Part shown: in pieces, positions 6,815 to 14,273 of the stretch
Layout of the letters: every line of letters begins with the position of its first letter
Numbering within the stretch: the stretch's first letter is position 1
Assembly: GCA_964388175.1 (NCBI GenBank)
Contig: CAYLYS010000019.1
Location: forward strand, 1-38,449
Source: JAITWN01 sp964388175
GTDB lineage: Bacteria; Pseudomonadota; Gammaproteobacteria; SZUA-140
Length of the DNA stretch: 38,449 bases
Direction of reading: 5' to 3'
The notes under the pieces: generated by a model
The model's input: only the letters and a program-made list of their open reading frames with translations
Databases searched by the model: none
Told to the model about the DNA's origin: nothing
Position numbers and translations under genes: made by a program

Positions 6815-8892
6815 CCCGTCGATTCCCGTCCCCTGCTTGCCGCATCCCCATTCTTGCGCGCATGCGATCCCAGCGCGCGTGCGGCGAGTTCCTGCATCAT
6901 CTGCGGAACCTCGCCTGCGGCGCGCGGTGGCCCGAGCCAGTAACCCTGGATCTCGGTGTAGCCCAGCTGGCGCAGGAATTCGTACTGCGCCTGATTCTCC
7001 ACTCCCTCCGCCACGGTATGCAGGCCGAGGCTGCCGGCCATGGCGGCGATAGCCGTTACCAGCGCCGCGTGGCGGGTATTGTCCGGCAGATCGCTGATGA
7101 ACAGGCGGTCGATCTTGAGATAGGACACCGGAAAGTGGATCAGATAACTGAGCGAGGAATAGCCGGTGCCGAAATCGTCGATCGCGATATGGACGCCGAG
7201 CGTGCGCAGCGCACTGGCGATGGCCTGGGCTTTGCCGAGATCGTCGGCCAGCACGCTTTCGGTCATTTCCAGTTCGAGCGCATCGCTGTCCAGGCCGCTC
7301 GCGCTGAGCGCATGGCGTACCGAATCGAGCAGCGATTCGGCACGGAACTGGCGCAGTGAAACGTTGACCGAGACGCGCAGGCCGCGATGTCCGTTCGTGC
7401 GCCAGGCGTGCGTCTGACGGCAGGCTTCCTCCAGCACCCAGGCGCCGATCGAATCCATGAGATCCATGTCTTCGAGCAGCGGGACGAATTCCGTCGGCAT
7501 CAGCAGGCCACGCTGCGGATGGTGCCAGCGCAGCAGGGCTTCGAGTGAAGAGACCGTCCCCGTGCGGGTATCGACGCGGGGCTGGTAATGCAGTTCGAAC
7601 TGCCGGCTGGCGAGCGCCTTGCGCAGGTCCATTTCCAGAATCAGGCGTTCGCGCGGCCGCGCGCCGGGCATGGGGGTGAAGAAGACGAAGCCGTTGCGGC
7701 CGGCCTGCTTGGCCGTACGCATGGCGGAGATGGTGTTTTCCATCAGCAGCTCGGCGTCCTCCGAGCCGGCTTCGGCGATCGCCAGGCCGAGGCTGGCGGT
7801 GAGCACGATCTCGCGCCCATTGAGCTGCATCGGTTCGCTGGACAGCGCAACGATGCGTTCGGCGCAGCCGCGCGCCGTGCGCGGAATACCCAGCGAACGA
7901 TCCATGATGGCAAACTGGTCGCCGCCGATGCGGGCGATGACCGGTTCATCGCCGACACAGGCGCGCAGCCGGCGCGCGAATTCGATCAAGGCACGATCGC
8001 CGTATTCGTGGCCAAGACTGTCGTTGACCAGTTTGAAGCGATCGATGGCCAGGCAAATCATGCCGATGCGGGCGCCATCGCGCCGCGCCTGGTTGACGGC
8101 ATCCGCCAGCAGTGTCATGAAATGGGAGCGGTTCGGCAGCTCGGTCAGCGCATCGTAGCGGGCGAGGTATTCCATTCTGCTTTGCTGATGGCGCCGGCGC
8201 TCGCGCTCATGGCGATCGATGAGGCGGTCGGCGCGCTGTACGACGGCAAGCAGGAAGACATAGAGCAGGAGCAGCAGCACGGTGACGCCGGCGAGGATGG
8301 TATAGCTGGTGCGTTCGATGTCGCGGACCATCGGCGTGACGTTGGAGAAAATTTCGAAGCCACCCTCGACCGGACCATCGGCATCACGGCGGATCGGGAT
8401 ATAGGTGGACAGTATGTCGATGTTTTCGATGACCTCGTCGTTGAAGGCGTGAACGCTGCCGCGGGATGCCAGCTCGCTCACGGTCTCTCCGCGCATGACG
8501 CGGGCGAAGGCCGGATTGGCGGATTCGTCGCTGCCGATCTGTTCGAGGTCGGTGGAGAAAACGGTGAGCCCTTCGCTGTCGTAGATCTTGACCTTCACCA
8601 CGCGCAGGCCGCGCATACGATCGGCGATTTCGCGGCGCATGGCCTGGAATTGCGGGGTGTGTGTCAATGCCTCCGCGGGCATGAGACGGGCCTCGCGCAC
8701 GAACTCGGCGTAGTAGGGCAGCAGCGTGACCGAAAGCGAGGCGGCGAGAGAAACGTTGAAGCTGGTTTCCTGCGTCTTGAGGTTCTCTACCGCGATGTGG
8801 CGGTGGAAGCCGACCATGATGACGGCGATGATGACGATGCCGACCAGGCTGCGCAGCGAGTAGCTGCGGGTCAGGTGCAGGCGCGAACTCAT
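6811..8892 (-). CDS. Membrane GGDEF-EAL protein with degenerate GGDQF site (probable c-di-GMP phosphodiesterase)
   Basis: This is a 693-residue cyclic-di-GMP signalling protein. Helix 13-30, a periplasmic sensor region (about 31-197) and a second helix (about 198-218) precede a GGDEF domain (about 240-405) and an EAL domain (about 412-665). The cyclase signature reads GGDQF (323-327) instead of GGDEF, so diguanylate cyclase activity is doubtful. The EAL domain looks complete: EALLRW (451-456), LEMTES, DDFGTGYSS (572-580), EGVEN (629-633) and QGYWLG. The best reading is a phosphodiesterase with a regulatory GGDEF. ATG 8892 was chosen because it precedes the first membrane helix; an upstream start would add 72 low-complexity residues. 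Confidence 0.9.
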   Translation of the reverse strand: MSSRLHLTRSYSLRSLVGIVIIAVIMVGFHRHIAVENLKTQETSFNVSLAASLSVTLLPYYAEFVREARLMPAEALTHTPQFQAMRREIADRMRGLRVVKVKIYDSEGLTVFSTDLEQIGSDESANPAFARVMRGETVSELASRGSVHAFNDEVIENIDILSTYIPIRRDADGPVEGGFEIFSNVTPMVRDIERTSYTILAGVTVLLLLLYVFLLAVVQRADRLIDRHERERRRHQQSRMEYLARYDALTELPNRSHFMTLLADAVNQARRDGARIGMICLAIDRFKLVNDSLGHEYGDRALIEFARRLRACVGDEPVIARIGGDQFAIMDRSLGIPRTARGCAERIVALSSEPMQLNGREIVLTASLGLAIAEAGSEDAELLMENTISAMRTAKQAGRNGFVFFTPMPGARPRERLILEMDLRKALASRQFELHYQPRVDTRTGTVSSLEALLRWHHPQRGLLMPTEFVPLLEDMDLMDSIGAWVLEEACRQTHAWRTNGHRGLRVSVNVSLRQFRAESLLDSVRHALSASGLDSDALELEMTESVLADDLGKAQAIASALRTLGVHIAIDDFGTGYSSLSYLIHFPVSYLKIDRLFISDLPDNTRHAALVTAIAAMAGSLGLHTVAEGVENQAQYEFLRQLGYTEIQGYWLGPPRAAGEVPQMMQELAARALGSHARKNGDAASRGRESTG

Positions 8893-9125
8893 GACGCGTC
8901 GGTGCGGCGCATCGCCGGAGGCGGCGCGACGGATAGCGGGCGGGCGTGTGTCAGCAGCATGATCGCCGGGGTTGCAGGGCTCGGGCGCCGGGCCGTCGGC
9001 GCTTTCCGCGCATCGCCGGCCCGCAGTATGATCTAGCCCAGAAGTATGATCGATTGTATGGGAAAATGACAGAGTCGCCGCGCCCGCCCGCGCGGCGACT
9101 GCCTGCAAACTGCCGAGAGGATCAC
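8893..9125. promoter_or_regulatory. Divergent intergenic region with a direct repeat
   Basis: This 233-base region separates the GGDEF-EAL gene (minus) from the M48 peptidase gene (plus). AGTATGATC occurs twice at 9025-9033 and 9043-9051, exactly 18 bases apart, in an otherwise GC-rich context. The TATGAT parts resemble -10 boxes, or the pair may be tandem regulator half-sites. No clear -35 element was found. Confidence 0.35.
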
Positions 9126-9962
9126 ATGACCGTCCATCGTTTAGCCGCTTCCCGCGGCATTGTCCATGCCTTGACGACCGCCGCCGCGCTCGCGCTGCTG
9201 GTGACGGCCTGCGCCGTTTCGCCGACCGGCCGCAAGCAGCTCACGCTGATGCCCGAGCAGCAGATGGTGACCATGGGCGCGCAGGCCTTTGCCGAGATTC
9301 GCCAGGACACGCCGCGTGAAAGCAATGCCGCCATCGTTGCCTATGTGCAGTGCGTGGCCGACGCGCTGACCGCTTTGCCCGAGGTGAGCGGTCAGCAGTC
9401 CGATTGGGAGGTCGCGGTCTTCGCGGACGATACGGTCAATGCTTTTGCGCTGCCGGGCGGCAAGATCGGCGTTTATCGCGGGCTGCTCACCGCGGCACGG
9501 ACACCGGACCAGTTGGCGGCGGTGATGGGACACGAGGTCGCGCACGTGCTGGCGCGTCACGGCAACGAGCGCGTGTCGCAGCAGTATGCGGTCGGCGAGA
9601 CGCTGGGCTTGATCGATGCCTGGATGTCCTCCGGCAACAGTGCCAAGCGCGATGCCGCCATGGCGCTGCTCGGCGTCGGCGCCCAGGTCGGCGTGCTGCT
9701 GCCGTTCAGCCGTGCGCACGAGAGCGAGGCGGACGACATGGGGAAAAAGCTGATGGCCCGCGCCGGTTTCGATCCGCGCGAAAGCGTCAGGCTGTGGGAG
9801 AACATGGCGAAACTGGGTGACAGCGGAACGCCGGGTTTCCTCTCCACGCATCCGTCGCACGACACGCGCATCCGCGATCTGCAGAAAGGCATGGATGCGG
9901 CGGTCGCTCTGTACGAAGAGGCGCGCGCCGCCGGGCGCATACCCCGCTGCACCGCTCCCTAA
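9126..9962 (+). CDS. M48 family metallopeptidase, lipoprotein
   Basis: This is a 278-residue zinc endopeptidase of the M48 (LoiP/YggG-BepA-like) group, likely anchored in the envelope. The signal peptide ends in lipobox VTAC (Cys29). The zinc site HEVAH is at 136-140 and the third ligand is Glu201 in SEADDMG. FALPGGKIGVYRGL (107-120) and the late STHPSHDTRI are typical of the family, whose members work in outer-membrane protein quality control. GAGAGGA just upstream supports the ATG at 9126. It is a single gene, divergent from the GGDEF-EAL gene. The last codons form a tandem 12-nt duplication in which each copy ends in a stop codon. Confidence 0.93.
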   Translation: MTVHRLAASRGIVHALTTAAALALLVTACAVSPTGRKQLTLMPEQQMVTMGAQAFAEIRQDTPRESNAAIVAYVQCVADALTALPEVSGQQSDWEVAVFADDTVNAFALPGGKIGVYRGLLTAARTPDQLAAVMGHEVAHVLARHGNERVSQQYAVGETLGLIDAWMSSGNSAKRDAAMALLGVGAQVGVLLPFSRAHESEADDMGKKLMARAGFDPRESVRLWENMAKLGDSGTPGFLSTHPSHDTRIRDLQKGMDAAVALYEEARAAGRIPRCTAP

Positions 9963-10023
9963 ACCGTTCCCTGAATCGATAGCGGGATCGCGATGGGGAA
10001 CGATAGGGGGGAACGATAGGGGG
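9951..10023. repeat. Tandem duplication over the M48 stop codon and G-rich repeats
   Basis: accgctccctaa (9951-9962) is followed by accgttccctga (9963-9974): an in-frame 12-nt duplication that places a second stop codon 12 bases after the first. Further on, ggggaacgatag (9995-10006) and a second copy with one more G (10007-10019) form a roughly 13-nt tandem repeat that runs into the hairpin at 10021. Confidence 0.75.
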
Positions 10024-10045
10024 ACGGGACGAGATGGCCCGTCCC
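10021..10045 (+). terminator. Hairpin after the M48 peptidase gene
   Basis: GGGACGGG (10021-10028) and CCCGTCCC (10038-10045) form a perfect 8-bp stem with a 9-base loop. No T-tract follows, so it may end transcription Rho-dependently or protect the 3' end. Confidence 0.45.
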
Positions 10046-10235
10046 GCAGGGGAGCGCCCGGCAAAATTCGGGTAATTTCAGAGATGAATTTGTTATCCAT
10101 TTGCTGCTGATAGGATTTTTTTGAGCGGTGTGGCGCAGGTGTAAAGCACGCTTTGCGAATGCGGGAGAATCGGGAATAATGAGCGAAGTGCCTCCCCGCG
10201 GGGTGCCCGAAAGCGATTGTTTGCATTGATGGGCT

Positions 10236-10255
10236 GGCTGCGCCCGGGCGCAGCC
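10236..10255. promoter_or_regulatory. Perfect 20-base palindrome upstream of the DUF6316-like gene
   Basis: GGCTGCGC (10236-10243), CCGG, GCGCAGCC (10248-10255) form an 8-bp stem with a 4-base centre. It ends 23 bases before the GAGGAG ribosome-binding site of the next gene. It could be an operator, or a leader hairpin if the promoter near 10153-10180 is real. Confidence 0.4.
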
Positions 10256-10291
10256 GGTCTTGCCGCCGACATGATGTTGAGGAGATAGGGC

Positions 10292-10519
10292 ATGACGATT
10301 GCCTCCGAAGCCACCCTGTATGACGTCACCGGACAGAGCTATGTGCGTACCAACCGGCTCTTCTATCTCGACCCAGCCGAACACGCTTCCGAGGGTTGGT
10401 ATTTCAAAGTGCGTGGCCCCCGCTATTATGGCCCCTATATCAGCCGCAATGACGCGCATGCCGTCCTCGATCGCGTGGTCAGCGAGTATCTCGCCAGCAA
10501 GGAAACCGGCGGACGCTGA
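10292..10519 (+). CDS. DUF6316-like small protein
   Basis: This is a 75-residue soluble protein of unknown function. It contains the pattern RTNRLFYLDPAE..GWYFKVRGPRYYGPYISRNDAHAVLDRVVSEYL, which I associate with DUF6316-type proteins of gammaproteobacteria; that assignment is from memory and moderately sure. It has no signal peptide or membrane segment. GAGGAG (10279-10284) is seven bases from the ATG at 10292, so it is very likely expressed. It stands alone. Its stop codon lies in the loop of a perfect 8-bp hairpin. Confidence 0.75.
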   Translation: MTIASEATLYDVTGQSYVRTNRLFYLDPAEHASEGWYFKVRGPRYYGPYISRNDAHAVLDRVVSEYLASKETGGR

Positions 10520-10527
10520 GTCCGCCG
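10507..10527 (+). terminator. Hairpin with the DUF6316-like stop codon in its loop
   Basis: CGGCGGAC (10507-10514) and GTCCGCCG (10520-10527) form a perfect 8-bp stem; the loop GCTGA contains the stop codon TGA (10517-10519). There is no T-tract. It overlaps the last codons of the gene. Confidence 0.45.
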
Positions 10528-10628
10528 CGATGCGCGTCGGTCGCCGCGCCGCTTACTGAATGCGCCGCACCTCCTCGGGGAGCGTGCCGGCGCAAGTTTC
10601 GTTTCGCCCGACTCCCGGACCGCGTGCC

Positions 10629-10979
10629 ATGCATCCTTACCTGCTGACAGTGCTGCTGCTCTGTTGCAGCAATGTTTTCATGACCTTCGCCTGGTACGCT
10701 CATCTCAAGGATCTGCCGCACCGCTCCTGGGTGTTTGCGGCGCTGGTGAGCTGGGGGATCGCCTTGTTCGAATATCTGCTGCAGGTGCCGGCGAACCGTA
10801 TCGGTCATCAGGTGATGAATGTCGGCCAGCTCAAGATCCTGCAGGAGATCATTACGCTGACCGTGTTCGTGCCGTTCGCGGTCTGGTACATGAAGGAAAA
10901 GATCACCCTGGACTATCTGTGGGCCGCGCTCTGTCTGCTCGGCGCGGTGTTCTTTCTTTTCCGCAGCAAGATATTCTGA
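10629..10979 (+). CDS. DUF486 / DMT-type small membrane protein
   Basis: This is a 116-residue integral membrane protein of the DUF486 family, related to small drug/metabolite transporters. Four helices are visible: MHPYLLTVLLLCCSNVFMTFAWYAHL, SWVFAALVSWGIALFEYLLQ, LKILQEIITLTVFVPFAVWYM and LDYLWAALCLLGAVFFLF. Motifs VPANRIGH and MKEKITLDYLWA are characteristic. The ATG at 10629 gives the usual family length; an upstream in-frame extension is low complexity. The next gene (FMN reductase) starts 19 bases after its stop, so the two may be cotranscribed. The transported substrate is unknown. Confidence 0.88.
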   Translation: MHPYLLTVLLLCCSNVFMTFAWYAHLKDLPHRSWVFAALVSWGIALFEYLLQVPANRIGHQVMNVGQLKILQEIITLTVFVPFAVWYMKEKITLDYLWAALCLLGAVFFLFRSKIF

Positions 10980-10998
10980 TTCCACTGGGGACGTGAAG

Positions 10999-11568
10999 AT
11001 GAAAATACTGGGCATCAGCGGCAGCCTGCGCGCCGCATCATTCAACACCTTGCTGCTGCGCGCCGCCGCCGCGTGCGCACCGTCGCCGGTACAGCTGCAG
11101 CTTCATCCGATCGGCGATCTGCCGCTGTACGATGCGGATCTCGATAACGATGCGCTCTGTCCGCCCGCCGTGCGCACACTGAAGCAGCGCATCGCCGAGG
11201 CCGACGCGCTGCTGCTGGCGACTCCGGAATACAATTACAGCATTGCGGGCGGGTTGAAGAATGCCATTGATTGGGCTTCCCGGCCGGCCTACCGCTCCTG
11301 CCTGGCCGGCAAGCCGAGCGGGGTGCTGACCGCTTCGACCGGCATGGTGGGCGGGGCGCGCGCCCAGGCGCATCTCAAGCAGATTCTCGGCGCCTGCCTG
11401 GCGCCGGTATTCCCCGCGCCGGAATTCCTGCTTCCGGCCGCTGCCGACAAGTTCGACGGTGCCGGCAATCTGATCGATGCGCCGACCCTGGAACGGCTGC
11501 AGCGCTATATGCAGGATTTTACGGTATGGGCCGGACGACAGCGCCGCGCCGCATCTTCATCTGAATAG
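10999..11568 (+). CDS. NADPH-dependent FMN reductase (ChrR-like flavodoxin fold)
   Basis: This is a 189-residue flavoprotein of the NADPH-dependent FMN reductase family (PF03358; ChrR/YieF-like quinone or chromate reductases). The N-terminal strand and phosphate-binding loop KILGISGSLRAASFNT are followed later by the FMN-site motif TPEYNYSIAGGLKNAIDWASRP. Length is typical. ATG 10999 is preferred over GTG 10993 because GGGGAC lies nine bases upstream. It probably protects against quinones or metals by two-electron reduction; the exact substrate cannot be told. Its last 12 bases overlap the convergent FG-GAP lipoprotein gene. Confidence 0.9.
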   Translation: MKILGISGSLRAASFNTLLLRAAAACAPSPVQLQLHPIGDLPLYDADLDNDALCPPAVRTLKQRIAEADALLLATPEYNYSIAGGLKNAIDWASRPAYRSCLAGKPSGVLTASTGMVGGARAQAHLKQILGACLAPVFPAPEFLLPAAADKFDGAGNLIDAPTLERLQRYMQDFTVWAGRQRRAASSSE

Positions 11569-13371
11569 ATAGACGGCGCCGCTCGCGGGCGCGCTGTCAT
11601 CGTCCTGGGCGCCATCGATTCCGTTGGCGCCGCTCGCCTCGATCGGCGCGCCCAGTGCGAGCCAGCCGTCGGAGGACAACGCTGCGCTATAGCCGAACAT
11701 GTCGCCGGGCCGCGCATGGGCTGCCTTGATGTGCGCCTGCTGAGTCCATCGTTCGCCACTGCGCGTATACACATAAACTGCGCCGCTTTCGGGACTGCGT
11801 TCCGGCGTGGCCGCGCTGTTGACGCCAGTCGCGTGCTGGTCTTCGAGATAGGCTCCGATCGCCAGGGTATCGCCGGTCAATGCCAGGCTTCTGCCGAAAC
11901 GGTGTTCGGGGCCGCCCGAGGCCGCTTTCAGATAAGCCTGTTGAGACCAGCTTTCTCCGCTGCGTACGTATACATACACGGCGCCGCTGTTCTCCGCCGC
12001 GCCTTGGCCGTCGATGACGGGGCCGTCTTCCAGATGTGCGCCGACAGCGAGCGTCCCGTTATCCAGCGCGAGGCTGGAGCCGAACAGATCGTTTTTCGCC
12101 GGCACGGGGGCGGTAAGGCGCGCCCGTGGCTGCCAGCCGGCATCGCCGTGCGTGTAAAGGTATACCGCGCCGCTGCCGCCCTCTTCCAGATGCGCGCCGA
12201 CGGCGAGCGTACCGGCATGCAGTGCCAGACTATAGCCAAAGCCGGCTGCCGGCTGCGGCTGCATGGATTTGATATACGCTTCCTGCAGCCAGTTTTCCTC
12301 GCGCCGGACGAAGACGTAAGCCGCGCCGCTGTTTTCCATGCCGTCATCGCTGCCATCGCCGCCGACACCGGACGCTGCGCTGTCTTCCATGTGCGCACCG
12401 ACCGCCAGGCGGTCGCCATCGAGGGCGACGCTGATGCCGAACAGGTCGCCGGGCGCGGCGTTGTCGGCTTTGAGATAGGCTTCCTCTTTCCAGATGCCGG
12501 TGTGTCGCCGGAACACGTGCACGGCGCCGCTGTCGGTGGCGCGTCCGGACGCCGGATTGGAATCGATGTGGCTGTCGAACGGCGCGCCGACCACCAGCAC
12601 GTTCCCGCGCAGCGCCAGCGCGCGGCCGAACTGGCGACCGCTGGCCGTCATGCCGCCTTTGATGTAGGCCTGTTGGCTCCAGCTTCCGCCCTGACGGGTG
12701 AAAACGTAGACCGCGCCGCTGCCGTCGGCGCTGTTGTCGGTTTGATCGCCGTCGATGCCCTTGGCATAGCTGTCTTCGAGATAGGCGCCCACCGCCAGCG
12801 TATCGCCGTCGAGCGCGATGCTGTAACCGAACAGATCGTTACTGCCGGTGTTCGATGCCTTCAGATAGTGGCGCTGAGCGAATGTCTGCAGACTCTGGCG
12901 CCGCACCAGCAGCTGATAGGTCCGGTGGTTGCCGTCGCGTGCCGTGACTTCGAGGGTAAAGCCGTTGTCGCCGACGGCAAGGGGCAGTGAGTCGTTCGCC
13001 CGATGGGGTACCGGCTTGGCGCCGTTGATCGCCACGCTGGCCTGCGGATCGGTGGTGACGGCCGCGATGCCGATGCGGCTGACCAGGAAGTCCTGCGTGC
13101 TGGTATAGCTGGTCTGCCCGGCTTGAAAATGCTGATCGAGCGTGCCGGCGGACAGTCGCAGGGCGGACAGTGACAGGTCGGCTGGCGGCGCCGGCTCGAC
13201 CGCCGAGGCGGTCGCCGTCTGCTCGATCACAGCCGTCGGCGTCTGCGGCGTGGGGGGCTGGGCGATTGCCGGCGGTGGGGCCGATTCGGGTGCGGATGGA
13301 TCAGGCATGACCATGGCACAGCCGGCAGCCGCTACGATCGAGAGGAGAAAAAAAAGACGCAGTCCTTGCAT
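11557..13371 (-). CDS. Lipoprotein with cadherin-like domain and seven FG-GAP repeats (predicted beta-propeller)
   Basis: This is a 604-residue predicted surface or periplasmic lipoprotein. Signal and lipobox AAGC (Cys18) are followed by a Pro/Ala-rich linker, a cadherin-like beta-sandwich domain (LSALRLSAGTLDQHF ... LPLAVGDNGFTLEVTARDGNHRTYQLLVRR), then seven FG-GAP (PF14312-like) repeats. Each repeat carries a core such as DLFGYSIALDGDTLAVGAYLED and ends with SGAVYVYTRSGESWSQQAYLKA. Seven copies would close one seven-bladed propeller. A likely role is binding or adhesion at the cell surface; there is no enzymatic motif. ATG 13371 was chosen because it starts a proper lipoprotein signal; an upstream start 12 codons earlier is possible. 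Confidence 0.88.
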   Translation of the reverse strand: MQGLRLFFLLSIVAAAGCAMVMPDPSAPESAPPPAIAQPPTPQTPTAVIEQTATASAVEPAPPADLSLSALRLSAGTLDQHFQAGQTSYTSTQDFLVSRIGIAAVTTDPQASVAINGAKPVPHRANDSLPLAVGDNGFTLEVTARDGNHRTYQLLVRRQSLQTFAQRHYLKASNTGSNDLFGYSIALDGDTLAVGAYLEDSYAKGIDGDQTDNSADGSGAVYVFTRQGGSWSQQAYIKGGMTASGRQFGRALALRGNVLVVGAPFDSHIDSNPASGRATDSGAVHVFRRHTGIWKEEAYLKADNAAPGDLFGISVALDGDRLAVGAHMEDSAASGVGGDGSDDGMENSGAAYVFVRREENWLQEAYIKSMQPQPAAGFGYSLALHAGTLAVGAHLEEGGSGAVYLYTHGDAGWQPRARLTAPVPAKNDLFGSSLALDNGTLAVGAHLEDGPVIDGQGAAENSGAVYVYVRSGESWSQQAYLKAASGGPEHRFGRSLALTGDTLAIGAYLEDQHATGVNSAATPERSPESGAVYVYTRSGERWTQQAHIKAAHARPGDMFGYSAALSSDGWLALGAPIEASGANGIDGAQDDDSAPASGAVYLFR

Positions 13372-13435
13372 GCGCAGAGCATACGCGAGGGACGGTTCGC
13401 CGTACACCGGCGCTGTATCGTCGGCGCAGTGCGCG

Positions 13436-13491
13436 GGATGACGTTCGCGGTATGACCGTCGCGATATGGCGTTCGCGATATGACGTTCACT
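13436..13491. repeat. Four tandem 14-nt repeats
   Basis: Units ggatgacgttcgcg (13436-13449), gtatgaccgtcgcg (13450-13463), atatggcgttcgcg (13464-13477) and atatgacgttcact (13478-13491) lie head-to-tail between the divergent FG-GAP lipoprotein and DUF4399 genes. They could be spaced binding sites or a slippage product. Confidence 0.75.
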
Positions 13492-13495
13492 GGAG

Positions 13496-13521
13496 CGTAT
13501 AAGGGCTGTGGCTCTTATACG
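13496..13521. promoter_or_regulatory. Strong inverted repeat upstream of the DUF4399 gene
   Basis: CGTATAAGGGC (13496-13506) and GCTCTTATACG (13511-13521) form an 11-bp stem with one G-T pair and loop TGTG. ATTTTT follows at 13528. It lies 69 bases before the DUF4399 start, directly after the 14-nt repeats. It may be an operator or a terminator-like leader element. Confidence 0.5.
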
Positions 13522-13589
13522 GCAGGGATTTTTCGGGTAAGGTGAGCAGTTGACGCCGGCCGGGCGTCGATTCTTCGGAGGTATTCTTG

Positions 13590-14030
13590 ATGGGCAAGCG
13601 TGTAGGCCTACTGTTGCAGGGGTTTTGTCTTCTGGCTGCCAGCGGATTCGCGCTGGCCGCGGCGCCGGTGTCGTCGGTCGTTCCCGAGCCGCGCGTGTAT
13701 ATCATCTCGCCGGCGGACGGCGAAACGATTACCGGCCCGGTCACGGTCCGCTTCGGTCTGACCGGGATGGGGGTTGCTCCGGCGGGTGTGGAGCGCGCCG
13801 GCACCGGCCATCATCATCTGTTCGTCGACGTCGCCGAGCTGCCGGCGCTCGATCAGCCGCTGCCGAACGACGCGCAGCATCTGCATTTCGGTGCGGGACA
13901 AACCGAGGTCGTGCTCGATCTGCCGGCTGGCCAGCATACGCTGCGGCTCGTCTTTGCCGACCACAACCATGTTCCCCACAATCCGCCGCTGATCTCGGCG
14001 CCGGTCAGCATACAGGTGCAGGCGCCCTGA
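13590..14030 (+). CDS. DUF4399 domain protein, secreted
   Basis: This is a 146-residue exported protein: signal peptide with cleavage after ALA near residue 23, then a DUF4399 domain. Family hallmarks are VYIISPADGETITGPVTVRFGLTGMGVAPAG, the His-rich GHHHLFVD, LPNDAQHLHFGAGQTEVVLDLPAGQHTLRLVFADHNHVPHNPPL and SAPVSIQV. The clustered histidines suggest metal binding, but function is unknown. GGAGG (13577-13581) supports ATG 13590; the codon before it is TTG. It is a single gene, divergent from the FG-GAP lipoprotein gene. Confidence 0.9.
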   Translation: MGKRVGLLLQGFCLLAASGFALAAAPVSSVVPEPRVYIISPADGETITGPVTVRFGLTGMGVAPAGVERAGTGHHHLFVDVAELPALDQPLPNDAQHLHFGAGQTEVVLDLPAGQHTLRLVFADHNHVPHNPPLISAPVSIQVQAP

Positions 14031-14144
14031 GCGTTCGAAGTCGCTGACGGAGCGGTTGGCAAAACGGTATTGGCAGGCCGCGGATCGGCAGTCAGCGGCG
14101 GCAGGGCATAAACGCGGAAACCGTTGGCGTGCCGCGGTTCTTGA

Positions 14145-14177
14145 TTTTACCGGGGTTTTACCGGGGTTTCGGCGGGG
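14145..14177. repeat. Three tandem 11-nt repeats
   Basis: ttttaccgggg (14145-14155), ttttaccgggg (14156-14166) and tttcggcgggg (14167-14177) lie head-to-tail in the 243-base gap between the DUF4399 and rhombosortase genes. No other element is visible in that gap. Confidence 0.75.
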
Positions 14178-14273
14178 TTGGGCAGCAATGTCCTGCCGCC
14201 GCATCGCTATGCTCGTTGGCCGTGCGCGGGATACTCCGCTCTCGGCCAACGATATTTTTCTGTTTTTCAGGCG

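Larger units (their letters stand above)
9963..10291. other. 329-base gene-free stretch between M48 peptidase and DUF6316-like genes
   Basis: No gene is visible. It holds tandem repeats, a GC hairpin (10021-10045), an AT-richer stretch (about 10065-10135), a possible promoter TTGCGA (10153-10158) with AATAAT (10175-10180) at 16-base spacing, and a perfect palindrome (10236-10255) ahead of the next gene. Confidence 0.6.

Noticed and set aside
7588..9036. 482-residue plus-strand frame opposite the GGDEF-EAL gene
   Set aside because: Antisense to clear EAL and GGDEF motifs; its text has no recognisable domain.
13436..13491. Tandem repeats as a CRISPR array
   Set aside because: The 14-nt units are adjacent without spacers, too short, and no cas gene is present.
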